The notes: generated by a model not told the origin, from the letters alone. Positions 18,018-27,938 are shown, counted from the stretch's first letter. The stretch is 64,000 nt of DNA from Chitinophaga lutea (GCF_003813775.1 NZ_RPDH01000003.1:62001-126000); one strand, 5' to 3'. A program made the numbers and translations.

Positions 18018-21000
18018 ATGAAAAAACTTTTACTGCTCCTGCTGGGCGCACTGTTGTGCTGCAACATGCTCCACGCCCAGTTCCTGCTGCTGGATGACAT
18101 GGAAGGCCACGGCCTCTGTTCAGGCAGGTGGACGTACTACGCCGGCGGGGCCAACGCTACCGGCAGCGTACTGTTCAACGTACCCAATCCGGCCCCTTCA
18201 TCCGTTAACCCCAGCTCGCATGTGGCGAAGTTCACGAAAGACACTTCCTGCTTCGAGTACATGAGCACCAGCGTGGGTATGTCCACCCCGTTCGACCTCA
18301 CCGGCGGCGGGCTGTTCAAAATGCTGGTGTACAGCAACGTCCGGGAAGAAGTGATGTTCAAGCTCCAGCCCGGCAACGACTACACCAAAGCGGTATTTTT
18401 TACCTACCAGATCAAAAACATCAACACCTGGGAAGAAGCCACGTTTAACTTTCAAAGTGTGGCCAGCCGCACCGATCTGAACCGCATTTCGGTGCAGTTC
18501 ATCGACGGCCGTAAAGCCAACGGCATCCTGTACTTCGACCTGGTGCAGGCGCCCAACCCCATCAACATCACCTTCCTGAATGCCAGCATCCCCATGGGGC
18601 AGGAGCACGGGGCGGTGATCACGGCGGAATTGAACGGCGCAGTGTTTAACGACACCCTGCAGAAACACAACTGGTACGCGGAAAACCTGCCGCCGGGCGT
18701 GAGCATCGACAGTGTGCAGCGCGTGAACGACACACTGGCCAACATCGTGCTGGCCGGCAACTCCCCGGCTAACTATTCCCGTACCGCCCTGAAACTGACG
18801 GTGGCGGGCGTGGAAGTGGAAGGGGCCAACGTAGCCGCCTATACGGCAAAAGGGAACGCCATTTTTGACGGCAATCCCAACTGGACGATGATTTACAACG
18901 ACGAGTTTAATGTTCCGGGAATACCCGACCGCACCAAATGGACGGTGGATCCCAAACCGAAAGGATGGATCAACGGCGAACAGCAGGTGTACACCGATAC
19001 CACGCACGACAATGCGCGCGTGCGCAACGGCGACCTGGTGATCACCGGCAAGAAGGATTTCCCGAACGGCACCACTACCGAGCCCTGGTCGTCTGCCCGC
19101 GTGATATCGCAGAACAAGATGGATTTTGTGTACGGCAAGGTGGAAGTACGGGCGAAATTGCCGAAGGCGAAAGGTTCCTGGCCCGCCATCTGGCTGATGC
19201 CGACCACCAGCGCTTACGGCGGATGGCCGAAGAGCGGCGAGATCGATATCATGGAGCACGTCGGGAACAACCTCGGCAAGGTGATGTCGACCGTGCACAC
19301 CCAGAACAACAACTGGACGAACGGCGGCCATCTTTCCGCTACCCGCTCCCTCACCGATGCGCATACCGCTTACCACGTGTACGGCCTCGAATGGTCGCCG
19401 GACTCGCTGATGTTCACGGTAGACGGCGTGCACCTGTACACGTACCGCAACCCGCACACCGACTGGAAAGACTGGCCTTTCGACCAGAAGTTCCATATCA
19501 TCCTCAACGTGGCCATCGGCGGCGGCATGGGTGGTACCATCGTGGAAGGCGACTGGCCGGACAGCATGAACGTGGATTATGTGCGCGTGTACCAGAAGGG
19601 GCTCGGCACACCCTACCCGGACACGGTGATCGTAACGCCAGCCAACCAGCTGGTGCTCGCCGGGCAGTCGATTCAATACACCGCCAAAGTAATGGACCAG
19701 AACGGGCACGTTATGAGCCTCACGCCGCAGTGGAGCGTTTCCGGCAACGGCAACACCATCAGCGGCACCGGTCTGGCGGTTCTCGATACCTCCGGCGTTG
19801 TCACAGCTACGGTTGTGCAGGATTCCATCTCCGTCAACGGAACGGCATATGCGAATGTGCGCGTACCGAACTATAAACCCGTGCCCGGGAGGATCGAGGC
19901 GGAAGCGTTCGATAACTCCAACGGCGGGCGCACCGAGCCCACGCAGGACACCAGTGGCGTGGAGAATATCGGTTACATCGGCAAGGGGACCTGGTGGGAA
20001 TACGATATAGACGTGCCCGATACCAACAAGTACCGCGTGCAGCTGAGGGCGGCGGTAAGCACGGCCTCCAGCGCCAGCATCTATCTCGATACCACGTTGC
20101 TGGCTACGGTGAACCTGCCGGCCAGCGGGGGATGGCAGAAATGGATCACCGTTTCCTCCACCAAGATCCGCCTGAGGGTGGGCCAACAGACCATCAGGGT
20201 AGTGTCTAACGCATCCGGCTGGAACTTCAACTGGCTGCGGATCGTGGATGCAGACAGCGTGGTGGTCACCAGTGTGGCGGTCACACCCGATTCGCTGACG
20301 CTCCAGAACGGCCAGTCGAAACAATACGCCGCAAAAGCATTCGATCAGCGCGGAGACATCGTATCGTTCACGCCCGAATGGAAACTGACGGCGGGTGATA
20401 CGGTGAATACCCTCAGCGCCACCGGGCTCTTCACCGCCGGCGATTCCACCGGCTGGTTCAAAGTGAAGGCAAGGGACGAAGGCGTGACGGGCATGGCCAT
20501 GGTGAGAGTAGTGCCGGTGCCGGTATTGACGCGTGTGGCCATTTCTCCGGATACGGCCATCGTACCCGTAGCCGCGTCGCAACAGTTCACCGTGATCGGC
20601 TACGACCAGTTCGACAGCGTGATGGCCCTGCCGGCGCAGAAAACCTGGGCAGTGAGCGGCAGCCGCAACAGCATCAGCACCAACGGCGTGTTCACAGCCG
20701 GCGATTCGATCGGCACCTTCATGGTGACGTTCGCCAGCGGTACCGTGAAAGATACCGTGTACGCCACTACGGCTTACACCTGCACGGTGAACGATAAATA
20801 CGAGGCGGAAAGCGCTTCTTCCGTGTCCGGCACCGCTACGCTGCAGGCCTGTACCGATGTGGGCGGCGGACAGAATTACACCAACCTGGCCAGCGGTCAC
20901 CGTTTCACGTACTCCAATCTTAACGTGCCTACTTACAGCCGCTACATCTTCCGCATCCGCGTATCATCCACCTATCCTTCGTCGGTGAAGGTGGGGCACA

Positions 21001-22094
21001 GCGGCATGGTGTTCGGCACCGTCAAGATCCCGAATACCAACGGGCAGTGGCGCACGATTTCAGATACCATGACGATGCCGGCGCTCACCTCCACGAGCAT
21101 CACCATCGCATCCGGTTTCTTCAAGTTCAACTGGTTCAGCATCGAGAACTGTGCGCCGGAAATTGCGCGCATCACCCTCTCGCCCGATACGCTGAACATC
21201 AGCAGCGGCAACTTCCGGCAGTTTACCGTTACCGGTTATGATTCCGCGAACAACGTAGTGATACTGCCGCAGGGGCAATGGACGGCCACCGGAACAGGCA
21301 ACACCATCAGCCAGTCCGGTTTCTATACCGCAGGCCCCACCGCGGGCAACTACACCGTAACGGTGGCGGTACGCAACCTGACGGCCACGGCGCAGGTGAA
21401 CCTTGCTGCCGGAGACTGCTCCGTGAGCAACCGCTACGAAGCGGAAAGTTTCTCCATCCGTCACTCCGGTCCGTACCTGCAACCCTGTACGGACGTGGGC
21501 GGCGGGCAGAACTTCGCCGGCCTGGCAACGGGTCACTGGTTCACGTACGACAACCTGGTGGTACCTTCCGCGGGCCTGTACACGGTGAGCCTGCGTATTA
21601 ACAGCACGGTGGCGTCGCAGGCCAGCATCACCGCGGGCGGCGTTACGTACGGGCTGATCGATATGCCGAGCACGGGCGGTACCTGGCAAACGTTCAGGGA
21701 TACCGTAACACTGCCTGCCCTCACCACGGCGACCATCGGTGTGAAAGCCGGCAGCTTCAAGTTCAACTGGTTCAGCATCGACAACTGCATACCCGACAGT
21801 CTGCAGGGCGGCGGCGCCCCCTTGATGGCAATATCTCCCAAACCGGTTACCGCAACGGTAACGGCCGCCAAAGCTTTCCCGAACCCCGTTTCGGGCCAGG
21901 TCACCATCGACCTGCCGGAAGGCTTCCGCACGGCCACCCTGTTCGACATGCAGGGCCGCGCCATCCGGATATGGATGATACAGCCGGGTGAAGTGAGGCT
22001 CCAGAAAGACCTCAGCTTCCTCAAAGGTGGCCTCTACCTGATCAAACTCGAAGGCACGAAGAAGACGGAAATACTCCGGATCGTAAAACAATAG
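18018..22094 (+). CDS. Secreted GH16 beta-glucanase-type enzyme with CBM6-like modules and type IX sorting domain
   Basis: This 1358-residue protein has a signal peptide (MKKLLLLLLGALLCCNMLHAQ). Its modules in order are an N-terminal jelly-roll-like region (about 22-185), a beta-rich region, a GH16 domain (about 290-530) with the active site GEIDIMEH (nucleophile E408, D410, acid/base E413), a bacterial Ig-like domain, a CBM6-like module (about 620-742), two more Ig-like domains separating two further CBM6-like modules (about 922-1045 and 1134-1257), and a C-terminal Por secretion (type IX) domain from about 1284 (AFPNPVSGQVTIDL onward). GH16 enzymes cleave beta-1,3/1,4-glucans or marine galactans. 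CBM6 modules commonly bind beta-glucan or xylan, so a laminarinase-like role fits best. A terminator follows. Confidence 0.93.
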   Translation: MKKLLLLLLGALLCCNMLHAQFLLLDDMEGHGLCSGRWTYYAGGANATGSVLFNVPNPAPSSVNPSSHVAKFTKDTSCFEYMSTSVGMSTPFDLTGGGLFKMLVYSNVREEVMFKLQPGNDYTKAVFFTYQIKNINTWEEATFNFQSVASRTDLNRISVQFIDGRKANGILYFDLVQAPNPINITFLNASIPMGQEHGAVITAELNGAVFNDTLQKHNWYAENLPPGVSIDSVQRVNDTLANIVLAGNSPANYSRTALKLTVAGVEVEGANVAAYTAKGNAIFDGNPNWTMIYNDEFNVPGIPDRTKWTVDPKPKGWINGEQQVYTDTTHDNARVRNGDLVITGKKDFPNGTTTEPWSSARVISQNKMDFVYGKVEVRAKLPKAKGSWPAIWLMPTTSAYGGWPKSGEIDIMEHVGNNLGKVMSTVHTQNNNWTNGGHLSATRSLTDAHTAYHVYGLEWSPDSLMFTVDGVHLYTYRNPHTDWKDWPFDQKFHIILNVAIGGGMGGTIVEGDWPDSMNVDYVRVYQKGLGTPYPDTVIVTPANQLVLAGQSIQYTAKVMDQNGHVMSLTPQWSVSGNGNTISGTGLAVLDTSGVVTATVVQDSISVNGTAYANVRVPNYKPVPGRIEAEAFDNSNGGRTEPTQDTSGVENIGYIGKGTWWEYDIDVPDTNKYRVQLRAAVSTASSASIYLDTTLLATVNLPASGGWQKWITVSSTKIRLRVGQQTIRVVSNASGWNFNWLRIVDADSVVVTSVAVTPDSLTLQNGQSKQYAAKAFDQRGDIVSFTPEWKLTAGDTVNTLSATGLFTAGDSTGWFKVKARDEGVTGMAMVRVVPVPVLTRVAISPDTAIVPVAASQQFTVIGYDQFDSVMALPAQKTWAVSGSRNSISTNGVFTAGDSIGTFMVTFASGTVKDTVYATTAYTCTVNDKYEAESASSVSGTATLQACTDVGGGQNYTNLASGHRFTYSNLNVPTYSRYIFRIRVSSTYPSSVKVGHSGMVFGTVKIPNTNGQWRTISDTMTMPALTSTSITIASGFFKFNWFSIENCAPEIARITLSPDTLNISSGNFRQFTVTGYDSANNVVILPQGQWTATGTGNTISQSGFYTAGPTAGNYTVTVAVRNLTATAQVNLAAGDCSVSNRYEAESFSIRHSGPYLQPCTDVGGGQNFAGLATGHWFTYDNLVVPSAGLYTVSLRINSTVASQASITAGGVTYGLIDMPSTGGTWQTFRDTVTLPALTTATIGVKAGSFKFNWFSIDNCIPDSLQGGGAPLMAISPKPVTATVTAAKAFPNPVSGQVTIDLPEGFRTATLFDMQGRAIRIWMIQPGEVRLQKDLSFLKGGLYLIKLEGTKKTEILRIVKQ

Positions 22095-22111
22095 ACAGTC
22101 ACTTTGTATAC

Positions 22112-22144
22112 AGCGGATGGGCAGCGATGCTCATCCGCTTTTTT
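22112..22144 (+). terminator. Rho-independent terminator after the GH16 gene
   Basis: The arms AGCGGATG (22112-22119) and CATCCGCT (22132-22139), with further partial pairing inside, are followed by a run of T. It ends locus A. Confidence 0.8.
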
Positions 22145-22241
22145 ATGCCCGGAAACATTAAATTAACAGGGGCGGTTGACCGCGCGTATCGTTCTTTCCC
22201 TTAATTTGCCGTTGATAATTTCCACAGGCGCCTGCCGGGTT

Positions 22242-22835
22242 ATGACATTACACGCCAACGATATCAGTGCATTGCAGCAGCGGATAGCAGCCGAAAGCGA
22301 TCAGCAGGCTTATAAGGCCCTTTACCTGCATTTCCAGCCCTGGTTATACCAGTTCGCCTATTCGTTCATTAAATCGCACGAACTGGCCGAAGAAATCGTT
22401 TCCGATGTATTCATCCGCGTGTGGCAGAAACGGACGCAATTGCTCGGCGTCGAAAACCTGCGGCTGTACCTGTACGTATCCACCAAGAACCACGCGCTCA
22501 ACTATCTCCAGAAAATGCGCCGCAACCGCTCCTTCAGTCTCGACGAACTGAGCGTGGAGATCACCAGCATCCAGGCCGGCCCCGACCAGCTCCTGATCAC
22601 CAAAGAAATGCACGACCGGGTGACGCTGGCCGTGAACCAGCTGCCGCTCCGCTGCAAAATGATTTTCAAGCTGGTGAAGGAAGATGGGTTGAAATACCGC
22701 GAAGTAGCGGAACTGCTGGGCATTTCCGTAAAAACCGTGGAAGCCCAGATCACCCTGGCCGTGAAAAAGCTGGGAAACACCATCCGGTTTGAGGCCGGCC
22801 GCTCCACACCGCTGAACAGCAACCCGGGGGATTGA
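22242..22835 (+). CDS. ECF RNA polymerase sigma factor of locus B
   Basis: The ATG at 22242 (MTLHANDISALQQRI) gives a 197-residue protein of normal ECF length. The frame extends to 22176 but the extra residues look like leader sequence. Region 2 is visible (AYKALYLHFQPWLYQFA, HELAEEIVSDVFIRVW) as is the region 4 helix-turn-helix (KYREVAELLGISVKTVEAQI). Unlike the sigma factors of loci A, C and D it has no hydrophobic tail. It begins a new transcription unit after the locus A terminator, and its likely regulator FecR is encoded 638 bp downstream. Confidence 0.93.
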   Translation: MTLHANDISALQQRIAAESDQQAYKALYLHFQPWLYQFAYSFIKSHELAEEIVSDVFIRVWQKRTQLLGVENLRLYLYVSTKNHALNYLQKMRRNRSFSLDELSVEITSIQAGPDQLLITKEMHDRVTLAVNQLPLRCKMIFKLVKEDGLKYREVAELLGISVKTVEAQITLAVKKLGNTIRFEAGRSTPLNSNPGD

Positions 22836-22903
22836 TGCGCTTTCCCTTTTATCTCACCAGGGTGTACACCTATTTTCAGGGCGTGCCAAAGTGTACGCTC
22901 CGT

Positions 22904-23009
22904 AAAAGACGAACCTACAACGAAGCTACAACGAACCTACAACGAATCTTCCCTTTTGGGCGTAGGTTCGTTAATCCCCCAGTGTAGGTTCGTTGTAGCT
23001 TCGTCTTTT
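22904..23009. repeat. Compound inverted repeat with three 11-bp direct repeats
   Basis: Three consecutive copies of CTACAACGAA plus one variable base occupy about 22914-22946. Within them ACGAAGCTACAACGAACCTAC (written here in two parts: ACGAAGCTACAA and CGAACCTAC, 22920-22940) has a perfect 21-base inverted copy at 22984-23004. The flanks AAAAGACGAA (22904-22913) and TTCGTCTTTT (23000-23009) also pair, leaving one 11-bp unit looped out. An inner 11-base copy, GTAGGTTCGTT (22962-22972), can pair with the same left arm, so two hairpins compete. It lies downstream of the locus B sigma gene and could be a terminator-like or regulatory RNA element. Origin unknown. Confidence 0.85.
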
Positions 23010-23404
23010 GCCCTCAGAATCTCCACTCAGATCAAATTTTTGTCCATTCGCGTACAATTTCCGGCCGGGGGGAGAGGTCATGACGGCCATGGCCGGTTTT
23101 ACCCGGAATCTGCACTCATGCACATTTTCCGGCAGAACGCCCGGCGCCCGGCCGCCCCATGTGACTGCCGCGGCCATTTCAGAGAACTCAACACCGCAGC
23201 GGGTGGTTTCATCAGCGCAAACAGGGACTTTACATAATATTCCGTTTCCGTGTTCCCGGTTCCGCTAAGTTTACACCATGAAGCTGCCGATACGAGCCGC
23301 GGGTGCATTGCCAGGTGGTGCCGAGAGACGCCGGTGTGGCCGGCAGCAAAGCACATTGCTCCTGGCGGATTTACCCGGCGAACTGCTTTAACTGGCTTTA
23401 TCGG
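23010..23404. other. Intergenic stretch without a recognisable gene
   Basis: This is part of the 638-bp gap between sigma and fecR of locus B. Short overlapping frames of 80-90 codons exist on both strands but look like GC-rich noise, with no family motif and no plausible start context. I see no repeat or strong hairpin in it. Confidence 0.55.
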
Positions 23405-23456
23405 AAATTTTTTTCACAAGGCTTAGGGGTATTTCACCTTTTGCATTGTCCCTAGT
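23405..23456 (+). promoter_or_regulatory. Putative ECF-dependent promoter of the locus B fecR
   Basis: The tract AAATTTTTTTCA (23405-23416) is followed 32 bp later by GTCCCTAG (23448-23455), with TAGGGGTAT between. This matches the layout before the other three fecR genes. The start codon lies at 23474. Confidence 0.5.
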
Positions 23457-23473
23457 ACCAACAAACCGAACAC

Positions 23474-24523
23474 ATGCCCGACCGCAACGACGTCATATGG
23501 GAATTACTGTCCAAAAAACTCTCCGGCGAAGCCACCCCGGCCGAGCTGGAAGAGCTGGAATCGCTGTTGCGGCAGGAGCCCGACATCCATTACGCGGCGG
23601 AGCACCTGACGGATTTGTGGGCGCAGGAAGCGCCCGTTCCGGAGCATCAGCGCGAACAGTCTTTTGCCGACCACCTCGACCGTATGCGGCAGGCGGGCAT
23701 CGACTGGGGCCAGCCGGAGAAAAAGGGACGCCGGGTATCCATGAAATGGATGACGGCCGCCGCAGCCGCCGTGCTGCTGCTGGCGGCATTGGCGGGTTGG
23801 TGGTGGATGCCGCGCAAAACAACGGCGCCGGCAGTAGCCGAAGCGCTGCATGCCGCCAAAGGCACCCGCACCAGGGTGACCCTGCCGGATGGTTCGGTGG
23901 TATGGCTCAATGCGGACAGCCGCCTCACATACAACGACGATTTCAACCAGGCCCGCCGCGAGGTGCAGCTCGAAGGGGAAGCGTATTTCGACGTGGTGAA
24001 GAACAGCAACAAACCGTTCGTTATCCGCACGGCGCGCATGCAGGTAAGAGTACTGGGCACCACGTTCAATATCCGGGCCTACCCGGGTGAAAGCACGGCA
24101 GAAACCGCGCTGATCAAAGGAAGCGTGGAAGTGAGCCGCGAAGGGGCCGCCCCCGTTATTCTGAAACCGCATGAAAAGCTGGTGCTTTTTTTATATGAAC
24201 AGGAACAACAAATAACAACCAAAGAACAGCGGGACTTTGTCATCCGCCCGCTGCACGTAACCGAACAGGACGGGCAACCCCTCGAAACCGCCTGGGTAGA
24301 GAACAGGCTGGTGTTTCGCGACGAAGCGTTCAGTACCCTGGCCGACCGGCTCGAACGCTGGTACGGCGTGGAGATCACCCTCGGCGACACGGCCGTGCGC
24401 GATCTGCGGTTCACGGGGAGGTTTGAAAAAGAGACCATAGAACAGGTATTAAAGGCGTTACAGATCACGGCGGAATTCAAATATTCGGTCAACGGCAGGA
24501 ACATTATTATTTCTCAACACTAA
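23474..24523 (+). CDS. FecR-family anti-sigma factor of locus B
   Basis: This is a 349-residue inner-membrane protein with a cytoplasmic N-terminal part (1-90), one TM segment (about 93-112, MTAAAAAVLLLAALAGWWW), a periplasmic FecR domain (about 130-235, with LPDGSVVWLNADSRLTYN and GEAYFDVVKNSNKPFVIR) and a C-terminal DUF4974 domain (about 270-348) ending in NGRNIIISQH. It should hold the locus B sigma factor and relay the state of the SusC-like receptor encoded next. The short gap to the receptor (103 bp to its preferred start) suggests co-transcription, unlike in loci A, C and D where a hairpin separates the two genes. Confidence 0.94.
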   Translation: MPDRNDVIWELLSKKLSGEATPAELEELESLLRQEPDIHYAAEHLTDLWAQEAPVPEHQREQSFADHLDRMRQAGIDWGQPEKKGRRVSMKWMTAAAAAVLLLAALAGWWWMPRKTTAPAVAEALHAAKGTRTRVTLPDGSVVWLNADSRLTYNDDFNQARREVQLEGEAYFDVVKNSNKPFVIRTARMQVRVLGTTFNIRAYPGESTAETALIKGSVEVSREGAAPVILKPHEKLVLFLYEQEQQITTKEQRDFVIRPLHVTEQDGQPLETAWVENRLVFRDEAFSTLADRLERWYGVEITLGDTAVRDLRFTGRFEKETIEQVLKALQITAEFKYSVNGRNIIISQH

Positions 24524-24626
24524 TCAGGTTACAATCGGTACGCCGCGCCGCATGGCAGGCGGGCAATTTGCGAAGACCTTTTTCGCGGAAAGGGATTCCT
24601 ATTTATTCATCATTCTACGCACGATT

Positions 24627-27600
24627 ATGAAAAAACAAAAACATGGGTGGAAGCACCTGCTCACAACCGTCTGGCTGCTCACGGCATTCCTCTACGTGTC
24701 GGCAAAAGGGTTCTCGCAGGCGAAAATCACGTTGCAGGTAAAAGATGTGGAAATCCAGACCGCATTTGAGCGCATCGAAAAACAATCCGGTTACCGTATT
24801 CTCTACAACCAGGCGCTGCTCAAAGGCGTAGGCCGCGTATCGGTGGATGCGCGCGACGAACCGGTGCGGCAGGTGCTGGACCGGCTGCTGGCCGCCACCC
24901 CGCTGGGATATGAGCTGCTCGACAACCAGCTGGTAGTGATCAAAAGAAAAAACGCGGGCGCCCGCGACGTGCGGGTAACCGGTAAAGTCACCGATGCCGC
25001 GGGTGCGCCCGTGCCGGGCGCCACGGTGCAGGTGAAAGGCACTTCCACGGGCACGCTCACCGACGGGGAAGGGAACTACAGCATCAACGTGCCGGACAAC
25101 GGCGTGCTGATATTTTCCTACATCGGGTTCATACCGCAGGAAGTGGTGGTGGGCAACCAGACCTCGGTCAACATCAGACTCGAAGCGAAGTCGCAGGACC
25201 TGGAGCAGGTAGTGGTGGTCGGTTACGGCACACAACGGAAACGCGACCTCACCGGCGCGATCACCTCGGTAAAAGGAGAAGAGATCGCCCGCATGCCGAA
25301 CACGAATCCCATTTCATCGTTGCAGGGCAAGGTAGCGGGCCTCACGGTGGTGAACAGCGGCGTACCCGGCGCGGCGCCCACCGTGCGCATCCGCGGTGTG
25401 AACAGCACCAATAACTCGAACCCGTTGTACGTGGTGGACGGTGTGTTCCAATCCAACATCGACTACCTCAATCCGGCCGAAATAGAAAGCATCGAAATCC
25501 TCCGCGACCCGTCGTCCATGGCCATCTTCGGTTTGAGCGGCGGCAACGGCGTGATTGTGGTGACCACCAAAAAAGCCGCCAAAGGCGAAACGCGGGTAAC
25601 GCTGCAAAGCTCCGTGGGTTTGCAGAAAGTGAACAACCTCATCGACGTGACCGATGCAAACGGTTTTCGTAAACTGTACGACGAACAATTGAAAAATCTC
25701 GGTGCACAGCCGTTCGATTATACGAATTATACCGCCAATACCAACTGGCAGGACCTTGTGCTGCGCACGGCTTTTATGAGCAACAACAGCCTGAATATTT
25801 CCAACAGCAGCGAAAAAACCACCACGCTGATCAACCTCGGATACAACACGCATGAAGGCGTGCTGCGCAACGGTAAATACCAGCGGCTGGTAGCCCGGCT
25901 GAACGAGGAGATCAGGGTGAACAAACATTTCAAAATGGGCGGCGACGTGACCGGCACGCACTGGATCCTCGACGCCACCGCGGCGGACCTCAACAACGCC
26001 AAATGGGCCGCGCCCATCGTGCCGGTGCAGGCCAATGCGAATACTTACTACAGCATGCCGTCGTTCCAGCGTACGCAGGTGAGCAACCCCATCGCGCGGC
26101 TGAACGGGGCGGACGGGAATACCATCAACAAAGGTTTTCGCGTGGTGGGCAGCGTGTTCGCGGAACTGAAGTTCCTGCAGCGCTTCACCTGGCGTTCCAC
26201 CTTCTACACAGACCTTGGTTTTAACAACAGCCGGGGCTATACACCTTTGCCTTATGCCTTCATCAACCTGGGCGAAGGCGCTATCAGAACGGATACCACC
26301 ATCAACACCAATATCAAAACAGGGGTGAACCAGAAGCAGGAGGAGTTCCGCAAATTCCAGCAGGACCATACGCTGGCTTTCGAGGAAACTTTCAACAGGG
26401 TGCACAAAGTAAGCGCCGTGGCCGGTTTTACGACCTACTATGAAGGCAGTACGTCGCTCAACGCCAACAGGACGGATACGACCCTGAAAATACCGCGCCA
26501 TCCCGATTTCTGGTACGTGGGCATTGTGAGCCCCGATATGCCGGGCGGCTTCGGCGGCAGCGGCAAGGAGTTCACGTCTATCGGTTTCCTGGGGCGTGTG
26601 AACTATGCTTACGACGATAAGTACCTGCTGAATGTTTCTTACCGCCGCGACGGATTGTCGAAAATCAGTCCCGCCAACCGCTGGGGCAACTTCGGCGGCG
26701 TGGGCGCAGGCTGGGTGATCAGTTCGGAAGAATTTTTCAAATCCGTGAACGTCATCAACTTCCTGAAACTGCGCGGTTCCTGGGGCACCATCGGCAGCGC
26801 GCAGGGCATCGACTATAACATTTTCCGCCCGCTGCTGACCACGGCCGGCACCGGTATATTCGGCAACAACATCTACACCTCCGTAGCGCCCGCCTACATT
26901 CCCGATCCCAACCTGAAATGGGAAGTGGTGCATGGGACCGACATCGGGCTGGATGTGCGGGCACTCGCCAACCGCCTCAGCGCCGAGATCAACCTGTACC
27001 ACCGCAAAACCACCGACATCATCACGCAGGTGACCTTGCCCGGCGCGGCCGGCTCCTATGGCTACAAAACCAACCTGGGCACCATTTCCAACAAGGGTAT
27101 CGAGATCACCCTGGGCTGGAACGACAAAGTGGGCGAAGATTTCTCTTACAGCATCAGCCCCAACTTCAGTTACAACAGAAACAGGGTGGAGTCGATCGGC
27201 GATAACTTCAACTTCATGCTGCTGGGCAACGCAGGAGCGAACAGAACGATCACGGGCCAGAGCATCGGGCATTTCTTCGGCTACCGGCAGACGGGCATTT
27301 ACCAGTCGTCCGCCGACATGGACAAGATGCCCCGCATGTCCAACTCCCTGCCAGGCGATATTTCCTTTGCAGACATCGACGGCGACGGTGTGATCACGCC
27401 GAAAGACCGTACCAATCTCGGTTCGCCGTTCCCCGACTACAGCTTCGGGGTGAACGTGTCGCTGCGGTACAGGCAGTTTGATGCCGTGCTGGAAGGGCAG
27501 GGCGTAGCCGGCAACTATGTGTATACCCAGCGCCGGATGGCCAACTTCGCTACGGTGAATTATGAAAGCAACCGCCTCAGGGCATGGTCGGCGCCCGGCA

Positions 27601-27914
27601 CCAGCAACGTGGAGCCCATCCTCGACAATACCCGCAGCAACAATTACCTGTTCAGCACTTATTTCCTGGAGCCCGGCGATTATTTCCGCATCCGTACGGT
27701 GCAGCTGGGTTACAGTTTCGGGCCGCGGCTGCTGAATAAAACCGGTTTGAAAGGCTGCCGTTTTTACCTGAGCGGGCAGAACCTGTACACCTTCAGCCGG
27801 ACCACCGGTTATTCGCCCGAAGCGCCGATCGGGGAAATCCTGGGCGCGGGCGCGGACAATGGCGTGTACCCGCTGCCGGCCACGTATACTTTTGGCCTGA
27901 ACGTAACTTTTTAA
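24627..27914 (+). CDS. SusC/RagA-like TonB-dependent receptor of locus B
   Basis: I chose the ATG at 24627, which opens a signal peptide (MKKQKHGWKHLL followed by TTVWLLTAFLYVSAKGFSQ). The frame is open to 24552. The 1095-residue receptor carries an STN domain (about 33-105), a carboxypeptidase-regulatory-like domain (about 118-195), a plug with GYGTQRKRDLTGAITSV, SSLQGKVAGL and YVVDGVFQ, and a barrel ending in TFGLNVTF. It should import the glycan bound by the SusD-like partner encoded 24 bp downstream and signal inducer presence through FecR. Confidence 0.95.
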   Translation: MKKQKHGWKHLLTTVWLLTAFLYVSAKGFSQAKITLQVKDVEIQTAFERIEKQSGYRILYNQALLKGVGRVSVDARDEPVRQVLDRLLAATPLGYELLDNQLVVIKRKNAGARDVRVTGKVTDAAGAPVPGATVQVKGTSTGTLTDGEGNYSINVPDNGVLIFSYIGFIPQEVVVGNQTSVNIRLEAKSQDLEQVVVVGYGTQRKRDLTGAITSVKGEEIARMPNTNPISSLQGKVAGLTVVNSGVPGAAPTVRIRGVNSTNNSNPLYVVDGVFQSNIDYLNPAEIESIEILRDPSSMAIFGLSGGNGVIVVTTKKAAKGETRVTLQSSVGLQKVNNLIDVTDANGFRKLYDEQLKNLGAQPFDYTNYTANTNWQDLVLRTAFMSNNSLNISNSSEKTTTLINLGYNTHEGVLRNGKYQRLVARLNEEIRVNKHFKMGGDVTGTHWILDATAADLNNAKWAAPIVPVQANANTYYSMPSFQRTQVSNPIARLNGADGNTINKGFRVVGSVFAELKFLQRFTWRSTFYTDLGFNNSRGYTPLPYAFINLGEGAIRTDTTINTNIKTGVNQKQEEFRKFQQDHTLAFEETFNRVHKVSAVAGFTTYYEGSTSLNANRTDTTLKIPRHPDFWYVGIVSPDMPGGFGGSGKEFTSIGFLGRVNYAYDDKYLLNVSYRRDGLSKISPANRWGNFGGVGAGWVISSEEFFKSVNVINFLKLRGSWGTIGSAQGIDYNIFRPLLTTAGTGIFGNNIYTSVAPAYIPDPNLKWEVVHGTDIGLDVRALANRLSAEINLYHRKTTDIITQVTLPGAAGSYGYKTNLGTISNKGIEITLGWNDKVGEDFSYSISPNFSYNRNRVESIGDNFNFMLLGNAGANRTITGQSIGHFFGYRQTGIYQSSADMDKMPRMSNSLPGDISFADIDGDGVITPKDRTNLGSPFPDYSFGVNVSLRYRQFDAVLEGQGVAGNYVYTQRRMANFATVNYESNRLRAWSAPGTSNVEPILDNTRSNNYLFSTYFLEPGDYFRIRTVQLGYSFGPRLLNKTGLKGCRFYLSGQNLYTFSRTTGYSPEAPIGEILGAGADNGVYPLPATYTFGLNVTF

Positions 27915-27938
27915 CAGAACCGATTAAATGCTGATACG

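Noticed and set aside
18198..20900. 900-codon open frame on the minus strand opposite the GH16 gene
   Set aside because: It mirrors the GC-biased codon positions of the GH16 gene, is rich in His, Arg, Gly and Val, and has no domain-like order. The plus-strand gene has clear catalytic motifs.
22914..22946. Three short direct repeats considered as a CRISPR or integron-type array
   Set aside because: Unit of 11 bp without spacers, no cas or integrase gene nearby, and an inverted copy alongside; a hairpin element fits better.
22956..23268. Two overlapping plus-strand frames of 86-93 codons in the locus B gap
   Set aside because: No family resemblance, no start context, and they cross the inverted repeat in a way that suggests chance.
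25314..27272. 652-codon minus-strand frame opposite the locus B SusC gene
   Set aside because: Same antisense-shadow character; the SusC receptor on the plus strand is unambiguous.
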